This document shows, piece after piece, positions 1-7,704 of a stretch of 18,537 nt of DNA. Source of the stretch: Udaeobacter sp046731855 (lineage in GTDB: Bacteria > Verrucomicrobiota > Verrucomicrobiia > Chthoniobacterales > UBA10450); NCBI GenBank assembly GCA_046731855.1, contig JBKPLX010000085.1:1-18537 (forward strand). Reading direction: 5' to 3'. The notes under the pieces were generated by a model. That model had not been told where the DNA came from. It did not search any database and saw only the letters and a program-made list of their open reading frames with translations. A program made the position numbers and the translations under genes. Positions within the stretch are counted from its first letter, which is position 1, and every line of letters starts with the position of its first letter.

Positions 1-1
1 A

Positions 2-1702
2 ATGACTGACGAACAACAGGACGAACAGTTCTATCGGGATACGGAAAGCGTCGCTTTTCCGAAACTGGACGATCACCAGCTTTCTTTGCTTGAGCCTTTG
101 GGAAAAAGACGTGTGCTTAAACGTGGCGAGCTACTTTTCAAAGCGGGGCAGCGCGATGTCGGCCTAGCCATTGTCTTGCGCGGCGGACTTGAGGCGTTTG
201 AGCAACGCGATGGCGTCGAACAGATACTCGGCACGGCGCGGGAGCGCGATTTCCTCGGCGATGTGGCGATGCTCCAAGGCACGTCGGTCCTCGCGACAGC
301 GAGGGTAACGGCGGAAGAGACGGAGATACTCCACGTGCCCGCGACTGAACTCAGGCGCGCGTTCGCCGAATTGCCCGGTGTAAGCGAGACGATTGTAAAG
401 GCATTGATCATGCGTCGCAAACGACTGCGTCGCGATCGGGAATTTGCCGGGTTGCGCGTTCTCGCGGCAGGCGGCACACGCGAAGGACATCAGCTTGATG
501 ATTTCCTCGACAAAAATCGCATTCCTCATCGGCTCATTGAATTCGAGAGCGAACAAGGACAGGCACTCAGCAAACGTTTGCACTTGACCACCCGTGATTT
601 GCCCGCGCTGATTACACCGGCCGGCGCTCCATTGCGCAGGCCTTCATTGCGCGAAGTCGCGCAAGTGGCCGGTTTGCTGCGTCCGCTCGCATTCGAGGAT
701 CAAAGCGAAATTATGTCGGACCTGACGATTGTCGGCGCAGGTCCGGCCGGTCTCGCCGCGGCTGTTTACGCCGCCTCCGAGGGAATGCGCACGGTTGTTT
801 TGGAAAGTTACGCTCCCGGCGGCCAGGCTGGTTCATCCTCGCTGATTGAAAACTTCTTTGGATTCCCAACTGGCATCAGTGGTGGCGACTTAACCTGGCT
901 CGCCCAGCTTCAGGCATATCGCTTCGGCGCGAAATTTTCTACGCCAGCGCAGGCGCTCTCGCTTGATTATAATGGGACGGACGAATACCGCGCCTGTCTT
1001 CAAGTCGAAGGTTGTTCAGCTCTTCTTCGAGCAAAAGCTGTCCTCATCGCTACCGGCGCGGATTACCGCCGGCTGGATGCGGAGGGGCGCGAACAATTTG
1101 AGAATATGGGCGTTTACTACGCGGCGACAGCAATGGAAGGGCAGCTTTGTCGCAACGAAACAGTTGTTGTAGTCGGCAGCGGCAACTCTGCAGGCCAGGC
1201 AGCGATGTATCTTTCTGAGGGCGCTGCCAAGGTATTGCTCGTGGTTCGCGGGAAAGACATTACCAGCAAAATGTCGGATTATCTTTCGCGGCGGGTGCAA
1301 GCCCGCGACAACATCGAGATCCTTTGCCAGACAGAGATTCGCAAAATGTTTGGCGCGAAAAAGCTCGAACAGATCGAGCTGGAAAATACGCAGACAGGCG
1401 AACGCCGGATGGTTCAAACTCCAGCTGTTTTTTCCATGATCGGCGCGAAACCGTGCACCGAATGGTTGCCACCGGAAATTGAGCGCGATGACAAAGGATT
1501 CATCAAAACCGGGACAAGCGTCGCCGCAGCGCCGGCGTGGCAGTCGAGCAAACATCAACCCGGCCCGCTCGAGACGAGCTTGCCGGGAATTTTTGCCGCA
1601 GGCGACGTGCGTTCTGGCTCCGTGAAACGGTGCGCCGCTGCTGTCGGCGAAGGCGGCATGGCCGTCGCTGGCGTTCAGATCAGGTTAGCCTCGTCGTCTT
1701 GA
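2..1702 (+). CDS. Cyclic-nucleotide-binding-fold / thioredoxin-like / thioredoxin-reductase-fold flavoprotein
   Basis: Probable cytoplasmic FAD- and NAD(P)H-dependent oxidoreductase of 566 residues in three parts. Residues ~20-148 form a CRP-type cyclic-nucleotide-binding fold. Residues ~150-228 look like a glutaredoxin/thioredoxin-like domain. Residues 238-566 are the thioredoxin-reductase fold, with the FAD motif GAGPAG (245-250), the NAD(P) motif GSGNSA (392-397) and the C-terminal FAD signature AAGDVRSG. The redox-active CxxC that true thioredoxin reductases carry before the NAD(P) motif is replaced by YYAATAME (372-379), and no CxxC occurs anywhere in the protein. The cyclic-nucleotide pocket is also atypical (FLGD, then VLATARV where the phosphate-binding Arg is expected). 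It is therefore unlikely to reduce thioredoxin classically; electron transfer to another partner is possible. ATG start at base 2 with the upstream region outside the window. It converges on the next gene with no visible terminator. Confidence 0.9.
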   Translation: MTDEQQDEQFYRDTESVAFPKLDDHQLSLLEPLGKRRVLKRGELLFKAGQRDVGLAIVLRGGLEAFEQRDGVEQILGTARERDFLGDVAMLQGTSVLATARVTAEETEILHVPATELRRAFAELPGVSETIVKALIMRRKRLRRDREFAGLRVLAAGGTREGHQLDDFLDKNRIPHRLIEFESEQGQALSKRLHLTTRDLPALITPAGAPLRRPSLREVAQVAGLLRPLAFEDQSEIMSDLTIVGAGPAGLAAAVYAASEGMRTVVLESYAPGGQAGSSSLIENFFGFPTGISGGDLTWLAQLQAYRFGAKFSTPAQALSLDYNGTDEYRACLQVEGCSALLRAKAVLIATGADYRRLDAEGREQFENMGVYYAATAMEGQLCRNETVVVVGSGNSAGQAAMYLSEGAAKVLLVVRGKDITSKMSDYLSRRVQARDNIEILCQTEIRKMFGAKKLEQIELENTQTGERRMVQTPAVFSMIGAKPCTEWLPPEIERDDKGFIKTGTSVAAAPAWQSSKHQPGPLETSLPGIFAAGDVRSGSVKRCAAAVGEGGMAVAGVQIRLASSS

Positions 1703-1733
1703 TCGGAACCGCAGAGGCAACCAACAGAAATAA

Positions 1734-2357
1734 CTAGGGAATTCGCTCCGAAACGTTATACCAGTTCCATTCCCAGGTTTTGCCGTTGTCGGAAGAAAAC
1801 GCCTGGCTCCATATCGGACGATCCTTGTTTCGGGCGTCCCAGCGAAACATCATGATAATCGGCTTTCCCTTGAACGTGTCTCTGCAGAAGAAATGGCCGA
1901 CATTATTTTCGAATGAGCCTACCACAGGCGGATCCATTACACCTGAGTTGCTGGCAACCCAGTACAAGCTCCACAACCGGGTCTTGGGATTAAAGAGCCG
2001 TAGCGTGAGGCCTTCGAAACGTTTGCCCTCCTGTCCGGGCATTTCAGTGGTGGAATAAATATCCGTATCAGCGGTGCCGCTGAGAATTTTCCAATTCTCA
2101 TCATACGAATCGAATTCAGTCCAATCGTTACAGTTTTCGAGCCTCTTGTTCAGCCGGCGATTATGCATTTTCCATTTGCCGACCAAAAAATCGAAGTCGC
2201 TCGGAGACGATGTCGCGGACGCTGTAATCTTTAAGTCGCTCTTCTCGTCAAAACTCAATTTCGGGACTGGCAGACTGGGATCAGTCGTCAGAACCGTTGT
2301 TTGAGCGTGTGCAAAACCAAAAATCGAAAGGAACAGAATCGTAATTGAGTATTTCAT
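1734..2357 (-). CDS. Secreted DUF1579-like protein of unknown function
   Basis: A 207-residue protein with a clear Sec signal peptide (MKYS followed by a hydrophobic run, cleavage likely after AHA at about residue 18). The mature part opens with SPSDFDFLVGKWKMHNRRL, which resembles the 'FDFxxGxW' opening of DUF1579-like domains. It is rich in Trp and aromatic residues and probably folds as a lipocalin-like beta-barrel. No catalytic residues are recognised and no function is assigned. It lies 64 bp downstream of the interrupted TMEM175 gene on the same strand and may be the last gene of that run. The ATG at 2357 is supported by the signal peptide; the Shine-Dalgarno is weak. Naming the family rests on memory of the motif, not on a search. 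Confidence 0.75.
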   Translation of the reverse strand: MKYSITILFLSIFGFAHAQTTVLTTDPSLPVPKLSFDEKSDLKITASATSSPSDFDFLVGKWKMHNRRLNKRLENCNDWTEFDSYDENWKILSGTADTDIYSTTEMPGQEGKRFEGLTLRLFNPKTRLWSLYWVASNSGVMDPPVVGSFENNVGHFFCRDTFKGKPIIMMFRWDARNKDRPIWSQAFSSDNGKTWEWNWYNVSERIP

Positions 2358-2421
2358 ACGTTTCGCTGGCTTACCGTATTAGACCCTGTCGAAGTTTTTT
2401 CCAATCTCGCCGCCTGCGCTT

Positions 2422-3024
2422 TTATCGCTGAGATCTCCGCATTTGCACTCCCTGCGGATCTGGCCTGAGATAAAGAATGAGGCAACAGATACAAATTCCG
2501 AGTCCAGCCAGCGGATATTTCAGAGCTACCAGCGCAGCCACCCCGAAAAGGCATAAAGTTGTAACCGATCGGAAGTGCATGATCCGGCGCACCGCGGATG
2601 GAACCTCGATACCCGGGCTTCGGTGAATAAGCTCCCAGGTAAGACAGATGTAAGTTGCGTTCACGAGGAAGAAGACCGCTGCATAGAAGGCAACCGGTTG
2701 CGGCGCCAATCTGCTCACAGCCATCCAGGCAGTAGAGAGCGGAAGCAGCGACGTGGAAAATAGATGCGCGAAATTGAATCACAACAGGCGAGGCGTCGCC
2801 TCCGTGGCATAGCGCATCAGATAATGGTGATTGGTCCACACAATGGCGATGAACAGGTAGCTCACTGCGTAGCTCAGCCATGTGGGCCAGAGCAACAAAA
2901 GCGACTTGAATGTAGGAAGCTCCGGGGGTCGTAGTTCCAAAACCAACACAGTTATGAGGACAGCGAACACGCCGTCGGAGAACGCACTTAGTCGCTCCGG
3001 TGTCGCTTTATGAAGGACGGACAT
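2422..3024 (-). pseudogene. TMEM175-family potassium channel gene interrupted by an in-frame TGA
   Basis: Reading from ATG 3024, the first 81 codons encode the N-terminal half of a bacterial TMEM175 (DUF1211) protein. It has the family's TM1 signature RLSAFSD (residues 11-17), then GVFAVLITVLVLEL and the VWTNHHYLMRY segment of TM2/TM3. Codon 82 (bases 2779-2781) is TGA. The same frame continues without a shift into FNFAHLFSTSLLPLSTAW and further membrane segments, ending at TAA 2422-2424. Counting the TGA as one residue gives 200 residues, the usual size of prokaryotic TMEM175 proteins, which form potassium-permeable channels with a hydrophobic gate. Homologues generally have Trp at this position (xxLLWxNxxxL), so one TGG to TGA change explains it. 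Other genes here stop with TGA, so a recoded genetic code is unlikely. It could be a recent nonsense mutation, a sequence error or readthrough. The preceding gene ends 32 bp upstream. Confidence 0.8.
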
Positions 3025-3056
3025 AGCATTTACTTTGCCGGCAAATCACCACATGC

Positions 3057-4307
3057 TCATCGGGTAAGCGGAACTCCTACAATTGCAGTGCCTTTGAGCT
3101 GATCCTCATCCTTGAGAGTGCCATCCGGTTGAAAATGGCCGACGTAGGAGTTCGCGATCACGTGCAGCGTGCCGTGTGCGATCGCGCCAGTAGTCGGTTC
3201 GGCAAAGTCAGGGTGATGATGCGATTGGAGCACAATGAGTCCTGCAACACGCGTGCCTTTATCGGCGAGTTTGATCTGAACAACGCGGCCAGGATTTGTG
3301 ACGTTTTGGATCCCGATCAGATCGCTTTCGTACCAATAGAGCCCGTCGCAGCCGCCTGTCACAACGGCGTCGGGCTGCGGCAGCCGCGTTGGCGTTCCTG
3401 TTGAAGTGTCGATCTTTGCAATGCCGGTTGAGATCGCGACGTAAAGATTTCCGTCCGCACCTAGCGTGATGCCATTTGCGCCGGCGACCGCGCCTTTGCT
3501 TCCGAACGGCGTGAGCGTTTTCTCATCAGGCTTTTTGCGAAACAGGGTGCTGCTCATAGAATCCGTGGCATAGATTGTTCCGTTCGGCGCGATTGCGATA
3601 TCGTTCAGTTGCATCGCTTCTGGTGCGTCGAATCGGTCTGCGAGGCGCCCGGTCTTCAGGTCGTAACGAACAACTGCATTCCGCCGCTGTGTCTTCGCTT
3701 CATCTAGAAACCCATTGGTGCTGACTGCGTACAACTGCTCTCGCGCAGGATCGACAATGAGCCCAAGCACACAATCGAGCTTGTCCTCCGCCTTGGAAAA
3801 ATCGCGGTTGTCGCCTTTTCGACCCGTCACGACAATTTTCTTTTGCGCGACGCTGCCGATAAAAGAACGATCGCGCTTTGTGTCATATGCAATGCCTTCC
3901 GGAATCAGCTTTGGATCGGTCAGGCGAAACGCCACAGCTGCATCCGATGTTCGCGGTTCATCATCGGCGAGTTCTTTGCGAAGCTCCTGAAACGCCGGAT
4001 CAGCCCAAACCGATTCGAAGCCGAAATCGCGCAGGGGGATGAGGCCGAGTTTGCGGCCCTTCAAAGTGCGCAACAGCGTGAATGCAGCGTCACGTTCACC
4101 GAGTCCGATGCGAGTGATCGCTTCATAAAAGACTAGCAAGCCGTCGTCAGGTCGTTGCTTTCGCAGCGACTGAACCCGCTCCAGGCTCGCGCGTGCCGCT
4201 GCTTGCGAATCATCAGCGGCATTTGCCTGACCTGACGCCAAAAAAATGAAAAGGCCCGCGCAAAAATGGACAACTAGCTGCGAAAGCTTTGACTTACCGG
4301 CGGTCAC
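3057..4307 (-). CDS. Secreted SMP-30/gluconolactonase-like beta-propeller protein
   Basis: A 416-residue exported protein. A signal peptide (basic MTAGKSK, hydrophobic residues ~10-25, GQANA before a likely cut after residue 30) is followed by a helical stretch (~31-115, ASLERVQSLRKQRP...EAITRIGLGERDAAF) that looks like TPR-type repeats. From about residue 125 come repeated beta-propeller blades with SMP-30/NHL phrases: IPEGIAYD, LNDIAIAPNGTIYATD, ANGITLGADGNLYVAI. Such propellers include lactonases and sugar or ligand-binding proteins; the substrate cannot be told from sequence. The start is GTG at 4307, chosen because it gives a complete signal peptide. It lies 33 bp after the hydroxyacid dehydrogenase and 32 bp before the TMEM175 gene, so it is probably co-transcribed with both. 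The product is likely periplasmic or extracellular. Confidence 0.85.
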   Translation of the reverse strand: MTAGKSKLSQLVVHFCAGLFIFLASGQANAADDSQAAARASLERVQSLRKQRPDDGLLVFYEAITRIGLGERDAAFTLLRTLKGRKLGLIPLRDFGFESVWADPAFQELRKELADDEPRTSDAAVAFRLTDPKLIPEGIAYDTKRDRSFIGSVAQKKIVVTGRKGDNRDFSKAEDKLDCVLGLIVDPAREQLYAVSTNGFLDEAKTQRRNAVVRYDLKTGRLADRFDAPEAMQLNDIAIAPNGTIYATDSMSSTLFRKKPDEKTLTPFGSKGAVAGANGITLGADGNLYVAISTGIAKIDTSTGTPTRLPQPDAVVTGGCDGLYWYESDLIGIQNVTNPGRVVQIKLADKGTRVAGLIVLQSHHHPDFAEPTTGAIAHGTLHVIANSYVGHFQPDGTLKDEDQLKGTAIVGVPLTR

Positions 4308-4340
4308 TGATCTTGGATCTTTCGCATTGAAGGTTTCCGC

Positions 4341-5459
4341 CTACTTGGCAAACGCTTCCTTATTCACGACGTATGGCATCTTTGCTGGGTCGCCGTCGTA
4401 ATTTGCTTCAAGAACGTCGATCAGACCCTGAACGGTACGGCCTGCCATGCCTTTTTCGGGATCGACTGATAGTCGCGTGATCTGTGCGCCACTGGCAAAG
4501 TGATGGAACACGCGACAGCGATCCGCGATTTCGGGATCAAGCAGCGGCGAATCCGGTGGCAACGGTTCTTTCTCGAACACGTCAAGCGCGGCGCCGGCGA
4601 TGACTCCCTGTTTCAGCGCTTTGGCGAGAGCTGTCTCATCTACGACCGGACCTCGTGAGCTGTTTATTAGGTACGCTGTCGGTTTCATCAATTTCAGCGT
4701 CTGCTCGTTGATCAAGTGATAGGTCGGTTTGTCGGTTTCGCCCTCCCGCAACAGCGGCACGTGAATCGTCACGAAATCCGCGCCGCGCAATGCCTCTTCG
4801 AATTCGACGTATTTGATCCACGTCTTCTCCGTCTGGATTCCGCGCGCGTGGCGCAAGTCCATCACTTCCCGGATCGCTGCGATGAACTTGTCATTGTGAT
4901 ATGCCGGGTCGTAACAAAGGATGTTCATGTCGAATCCCGAACATTTCTTGATCATCGCGAGGCCAATCCGCCCCGTACCGATAACCGCGATTGTTTTGCC
5001 GGTGATTTCGTCTCCAAGGAACGGCAGAAACGGATGCCATGACGGCCATTTCTGTTCGCGCACCAGACGCTCGCTTTGCCACATTTTGCGCGCGAGCATG
5101 CCCATCATGAAAAACGCGAACTCGGCGGTCGCTTCGGTGAGCACGTCGGCGGTGTTGGTGAATGGGATTTTGTATTTGTTCGCGTCGGCGCGATTGATGT
5201 TGTCGAAGCCCACGGCAATCTGCGCCACCACTTTTAGCGTCCCCTTCCCTGCTTCGAACACTTCGGCATCGATTGGATCGCGTAGCGTCGTGATCAATCC
5301 GTCGATGCCGCTCTTCACCTTCTCGATGATTAGTTTTTTCGGCGGCGCTTCCGGGCCTTGGAAAACTTCGAGATCGTATTCCTGCTCACACAATCGGTTC
5401 TCAGCTGGATCGCCGATTCGTGACGTTGCAAAAACTCGGAATCTTTTCTTCTCGGGCAT
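4341..5459 (-). CDS. D-2-hydroxyacid dehydrogenase (NAD(P)-dependent, glyoxylate/hydroxypyruvate reductase-like)
   Basis: A cytoplasmic dehydrogenase expected to interconvert a 2-keto acid and a D-2-hydroxy acid with NAD(P)H. Numbered from ATG 5459 (372 residues), the Rossmann motif GTGRIG is at 161-166. The catalytic Arg is in NSSRGPVVDE (R269), the Glu in DVFEKEP (E298) and the His in FHHFASG (H320), so the catalytic triad is complete. Between the Rossmann strand and the 'GADFVTIHVPL' block there is an extra helical stretch (about 190-215, KFIAAIREVMDLRHARG) that is longer than in most family members. The frame also opens at a TTG seven codons upstream, but the ATG gives the better N-terminus (MPEKKRFRVFAT). 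It is probably the first gene of a leftward run that continues with the beta-propeller gene 33 bp away. The exact substrate is unknown. Confidence 0.9.
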   Translation of the reverse strand: MPEKKRFRVFATSRIGDPAENRLCEQEYDLEVFQGPEAPPKKLIIEKVKSGIDGLITTLRDPIDAEVFEAGKGTLKVVAQIAVGFDNINRADANKYKIPFTNTADVLTEATAEFAFFMMGMLARKMWQSERLVREQKWPSWHPFLPFLGDEITGKTIAVIGTGRIGLAMIKKCSGFDMNILCYDPAYHNDKFIAAIREVMDLRHARGIQTEKTWIKYVEFEEALRGADFVTIHVPLLREGETDKPTYHLINEQTLKLMKPTAYLINSSRGPVVDETALAKALKQGVIAGAALDVFEKEPLPPDSPLLDPEIADRCRVFHHFASGAQITRLSVDPEKGMAGRTVQGLIDVLEANYDGDPAKMPYVVNKEAFAK

Positions 5460-5570
5460 GGCTAAAAAATCAAACCGCAAATATAAGCGCGGCTCTCGAC
5501 TCTTGGCTATTCACTAGAAGCAGACTACAGGTTCTTGCGGGCTTGGCAGCGGTGGTTAACTGTTTGTCTT

Positions 5571-5588
5571 GTAACATCATGTGATTAC
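5571..5588. promoter_or_regulatory. Interrupted palindrome in the 190-bp divergent gap (possible operator)
   Basis: The region 5460-5649 separates the divergent dehydrogenase and methyltransferase genes and must hold both promoters. It contains a GTAA-N3-CATG-N3-TTAC interrupted palindrome at 5571-5588. On the minus strand a TATATT hexamer (5480-5485) lies 20 bp before the dehydrogenase ATG, without a good -35 at standard spacing. I see no tRNA or small-RNA structure here. Binding by a regulator is speculative. Confidence 0.25.
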
Positions 5589-5649
5589 CGGCATCGCCGA
5601 CTCCTAGTCTCCCAATTTGCAGGCAGACGTGCGAAACGATGGCCGCCAG

Positions 5650-6510
5650 ATGATATCGCCGCCCGTGAATAATCAAAATAAGCAAGATCGCGTTTATGTG
5701 CTTGGCCATTCATCCGAGGAGCTGAATCGGTTGATCGATCAGGCACGTCTTTTTGGTGAGCTGACCGAAGACGTCTTCGTTCGTGCGGGTATTGGCGCTG
5801 GTATGCGTGTCCTTGATGTAGGTTGCGGCGCCGGAGATGTTTCGTTTCTATTGGCACGAATGGTCGGCCCATCAGGCGCAGTCATCGGGATTGATCGGTC
5901 CGAAGACGCGGTGGCGATGGCAACTGCGCGCGCCCAGGCGATGGGACTCGCACAGGTTAGTTTCTCCCAAGGGGAACTTGAAGACATCTCGCTTGACCAA
6001 CCCGTAGACGCCGCTGTGGGGCGTTTTGTTCTAATGTACAGTGCTGATCCTGCAGTTTCGCTGCGACGGATTGCGGCGAACGTCAGGGCCGGCGGCATCG
6101 TTGCGTTTCAGGAAATGAACGTCGCGGAGGCGAAATCATTTCCCCAAGTTGATCTGTTCGAGCAATCAATGCGATGGATCGTGGAGACGCTTGATCGGGA
6201 AAAAGTAAAAAACCTGATGGGGCTCGGGCTGTTTCGAACTTTTATCGAAGCTGGACTGCCACCGCCGCAGATGATCATGGGTGCGCGCGTAGAGGGCAGC
6301 TCCGACTCTCTCGGCTATCAGATTGTTGCGCAGGTTGTGAAAAGTTTGCTCCCGGTGATGGAAAAGCTTGGGGTTGCCAACGAGAAGGAAATTCAGATCG
6401 AAACACTAGCGCAGCGTTTACGGGACGAAGTAATCTCCCGAGGCGCAGTGATCGTCCTGCCACCCTTAGTTGGCGCGTGGACGCGAACCCTCCAGGCAAA
6501 GGCCGACTGA
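5650..6510 (+). CDS. SAM-dependent class I methyltransferase (UbiE/Methyltransf_11-like)
   Basis: A 286-residue cytoplasmic enzyme. The SAM-binding motif I, VLDVGCGAGD, is at residues 54-63, followed by the acidic residue ending strand beta-2 in VIGIDRS (D82) and the motif III-like RFVLMYSADP. The N-terminal phrase YVLGHSSEELNRLIDQARLFG is typical of small-molecule methyltransferases of this group. The C-terminal ~100 residues form a substrate cap that I cannot assign. The reading frame opens at TTG 5617, but the ATG at 5650 matches the usual N-terminal length. No strong Shine-Dalgarno is visible. It stands alone: divergent from the dehydrogenase and convergent with the DUF2867-like gene, whose end is 52 bp away with no terminator hairpin. 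The methyl acceptor is unknown. Confidence 0.85.
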   Translation: MISPPVNNQNKQDRVYVLGHSSEELNRLIDQARLFGELTEDVFVRAGIGAGMRVLDVGCGAGDVSFLLARMVGPSGAVIGIDRSEDAVAMATARAQAMGLAQVSFSQGELEDISLDQPVDAAVGRFVLMYSADPAVSLRRIAANVRAGGIVAFQEMNVAEAKSFPQVDLFEQSMRWIVETLDREKVKNLMGLGLFRTFIEAGLPPPQMIMGARVEGSSDSLGYQIVAQVVKSLLPVMEKLGVANEKEIQIETLAQRLRDEVISRGAVIVLPPLVGAWTRTLQAKAD

Positions 6511-6562
6511 GCCCACTTACTCCGTTCATGGAAGGCAAACAGCGAATCAATTATGGTCATTC

Positions 6563-7153
6563 TCAATGGAATTGAATCGTTTCTTCCCATGCTTGATTCC
6601 AGCGAGCACGAACACTACGTAACAGAGACGGATAGACGATCAGTTTTCGAAAAGGGTCGATCAGTGCCATGTAAAACGGCGTAAAGCGGCTTACGCTTCG
6701 GACATAAACCGCTAAATAATACCGGTACGCGGTAGGCGTTTCGACCAGCGCGCTCAATGCCGCAGCGTGGACTGTCCGATTGATTAGCTCGAGAAGTTGC
6801 TCGTTTTCGAAACGGTAGATGACGCGGAAAAATCCGTCTTGCGTTCCGGCTGCGGCCAGCGATCTCGAACGATCGACCCCGTTAAGACGAGTTGCGAAGG
6901 CCACCGCTGCCTCTGGCTCGCGGTCCCAGCCGAAAAACCGTCCAATAACGAACCGAATGTCGAGTAGGACTCGTGCGAGCGGCGGAGGCTTGCATAGACA
7001 GCTGCTCGTCCTCCGTAAGAAATCATCGAGCGTTACTCCGGCACGCCACGGTGGTAGATCGACGGCCCACACGTCGTGAAGAGGTACGCCTGCCAGAAAC
7101 GTATGAACTCGCAGGGGCAGTCTTTCGAATTCTCGAACTGAGACCTGTGGCAT
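6563..7153 (-). CDS. DUF2867-like protein, second gene of a MerR-controlled operon
   Basis: A 196-residue protein with no signal peptide. The C-terminal pattern RVSRFTPFYMALIDPFRKLI, followed by VYPSLLR, and the upstream FFRVIYRFENEQLLELINRTV resemble DUF2867-type proteins, which have no established biochemical role. The middle contains a hydrophobic segment (around LARVLLDIRFVIGRFFGWD), but I see no convincing membrane span and no catalytic motif. It starts only 10 bp after the stop codon of the CCPFL-motif gene, so the two are almost certainly one transcript from the MerR-type promoter at 7604-7634. That suggests a role in whatever stress or metal response the MerR protein senses. Family assignment is by remembered motif; the ATG at 7153 is the only sensible start. 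Confidence 0.7.
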   Translation of the reverse strand: MPQVSVREFERLPLRVHTFLAGVPLHDVWAVDLPPWRAGVTLDDFLRRTSSCLCKPPPLARVLLDIRFVIGRFFGWDREPEAAVAFATRLNGVDRSRSLAAAGTQDGFFRVIYRFENEQLLELINRTVHAAALSALVETPTAYRYYLAVYVRSVSRFTPFYMALIDPFRKLIVYPSLLRSVRARWNQAWEETIQFH

Positions 7154-7163
7154 GTGCCATGCC

Positions 7164-7595
7164 TTACTGTTTTACCAACTCTGGAAAGTCTTCCTTGATG
7201 AACTCCTTGGTTCCGGGCCGGCCCGCAAGACGCAACCACAGCGGTCCGCCTTCTCTTGTAAAGCGCACGTCGATGTCGAGGAACGGACAACACAACCGCT
7301 CCTCGATTACCCATTCCGACAACAGCTGCCAGGTCGTTTTATCCGCTGGGAATTCAAACTCGTAACCGTCTGGTAGTTCGCGCGTGCTCTTCTTCAGTTT
7401 TAGCAACGCCGGTCCAACTTCTTCGAAATGGCGTTTTCTTGCCTCCGGTGACAGCGCGAGTGCGTTGCACGCCAGAGGCGACACGCGCTCGGTTTGCGAC
7501 GACGAGAGGAGTGGAGGTGAAGGTTCTGATCCCGGCGAAATCACCGCCGGCGCAATCATGCTGATCGCGGTTATGAATTGGAATAAGTGTTTCAT
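7164..7595 (-). CDS. Small exported protein with an ERLCCPFL motif, first gene of a MerR-controlled operon
   Basis: A 143-residue protein. Residues 1-20 (MKHLFQFITAISMIAPAVIS) form a probable signal peptide. The domain then runs from LACNALALSPEARKRH (C43) through ELPDGYEFEFPAD to WVIEERLCCPFLDIDVRF (C102-C103) and GPLWLRLAGRPGTKEFI. I recall the ERxCCPF signature from small uncharacterised proteins, sometimes near heavy-metal genes, but cannot name the family. The adjacent Cys pair plus C43 could bind a thiophilic metal or form a disulfide outside the cytoplasm. It lies directly behind the MerR-type promoter. The predicted transcript start would fall only about 2 bases before the ATG at 7595, so translation may be leaderless. 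The DUF2867-like gene follows after 10 bp. Function unknown. Confidence 0.75.
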   Translation of the reverse strand: MKHLFQFITAISMIAPAVISPGSEPSPPLLSSSQTERVSPLACNALALSPEARKRHFEEVGPALLKLKKSTRELPDGYEFEFPADKTTWQLLSEWVIEERLCCPFLDIDVRFTREGGPLWLRLAGRPGTKEFIKEDFPELVKQ

Positions 7596-7603
7596 AATTT
7601 TCG

Positions 7604-7634
7604 ACGCTAGGACTTCAAGCTGACTTTAAGTCAA
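7604..7634 (-). promoter_or_regulatory. MerR-type promoter/operator: 19-bp spacer filled by a 22-bp dyad
   Basis: On the minus strand a -35 box TTGACT (7629-7634) and a -10 box TAGCGT (7604-7609) are separated by 19 bp (7610-7628). This is the over-long spacing characteristic of promoters that MerR-family activators untwist. The spacer is overlaid by an inverted repeat at 7611-7632, with plus-strand halves GACTTCAAGC and ACTTTAAGTC around TG; 8 of 10 positions pair. It reads towards the CCPFL gene and lies about 70 bp upstream of the divergent merR start. MerR regulators normally bind exactly such a dyad between the two boxes. Positions are read from sequence; the binding is inferred. Confidence 0.8.
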
Positions 7635-7704
7635 AGGGAATTTTAGAGGGGAAATTGCGCGGGATTTTCGTGGCGTTCAGCGCCGCTCTTTGTTACTTTT
7701 TCGA

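Noticed and set aside
1016..1558. 180-codon open frame on the minus strand
   Set aside because: Antisense to the FAD/NAD(P) domains of the flavoprotein; no recognisable domain.
2779..2781. TGA read as Trp or selenocysteine through a variant code
   Set aside because: Several genes in the window end in TGA (for example at 1700-1702, 3057-3059 and 12197-12199) and encode Trp with TGG; no selenocysteine-insertion hairpin is evident and the family has Trp, not Cys, there.
2354..2881. 175-codon frame on the minus strand over the TMEM175 region
   Set aside because: It is in a different frame from both channel halves; the membrane-protein sequence is in the interrupted frame, so this is a shadow.
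4921..5517. 198-codon open frame on the plus strand
   Set aside because: Entirely antisense to the dehydrogenase gene, whose catalytic motifs are complete; the Ser-rich translation is a shadow.
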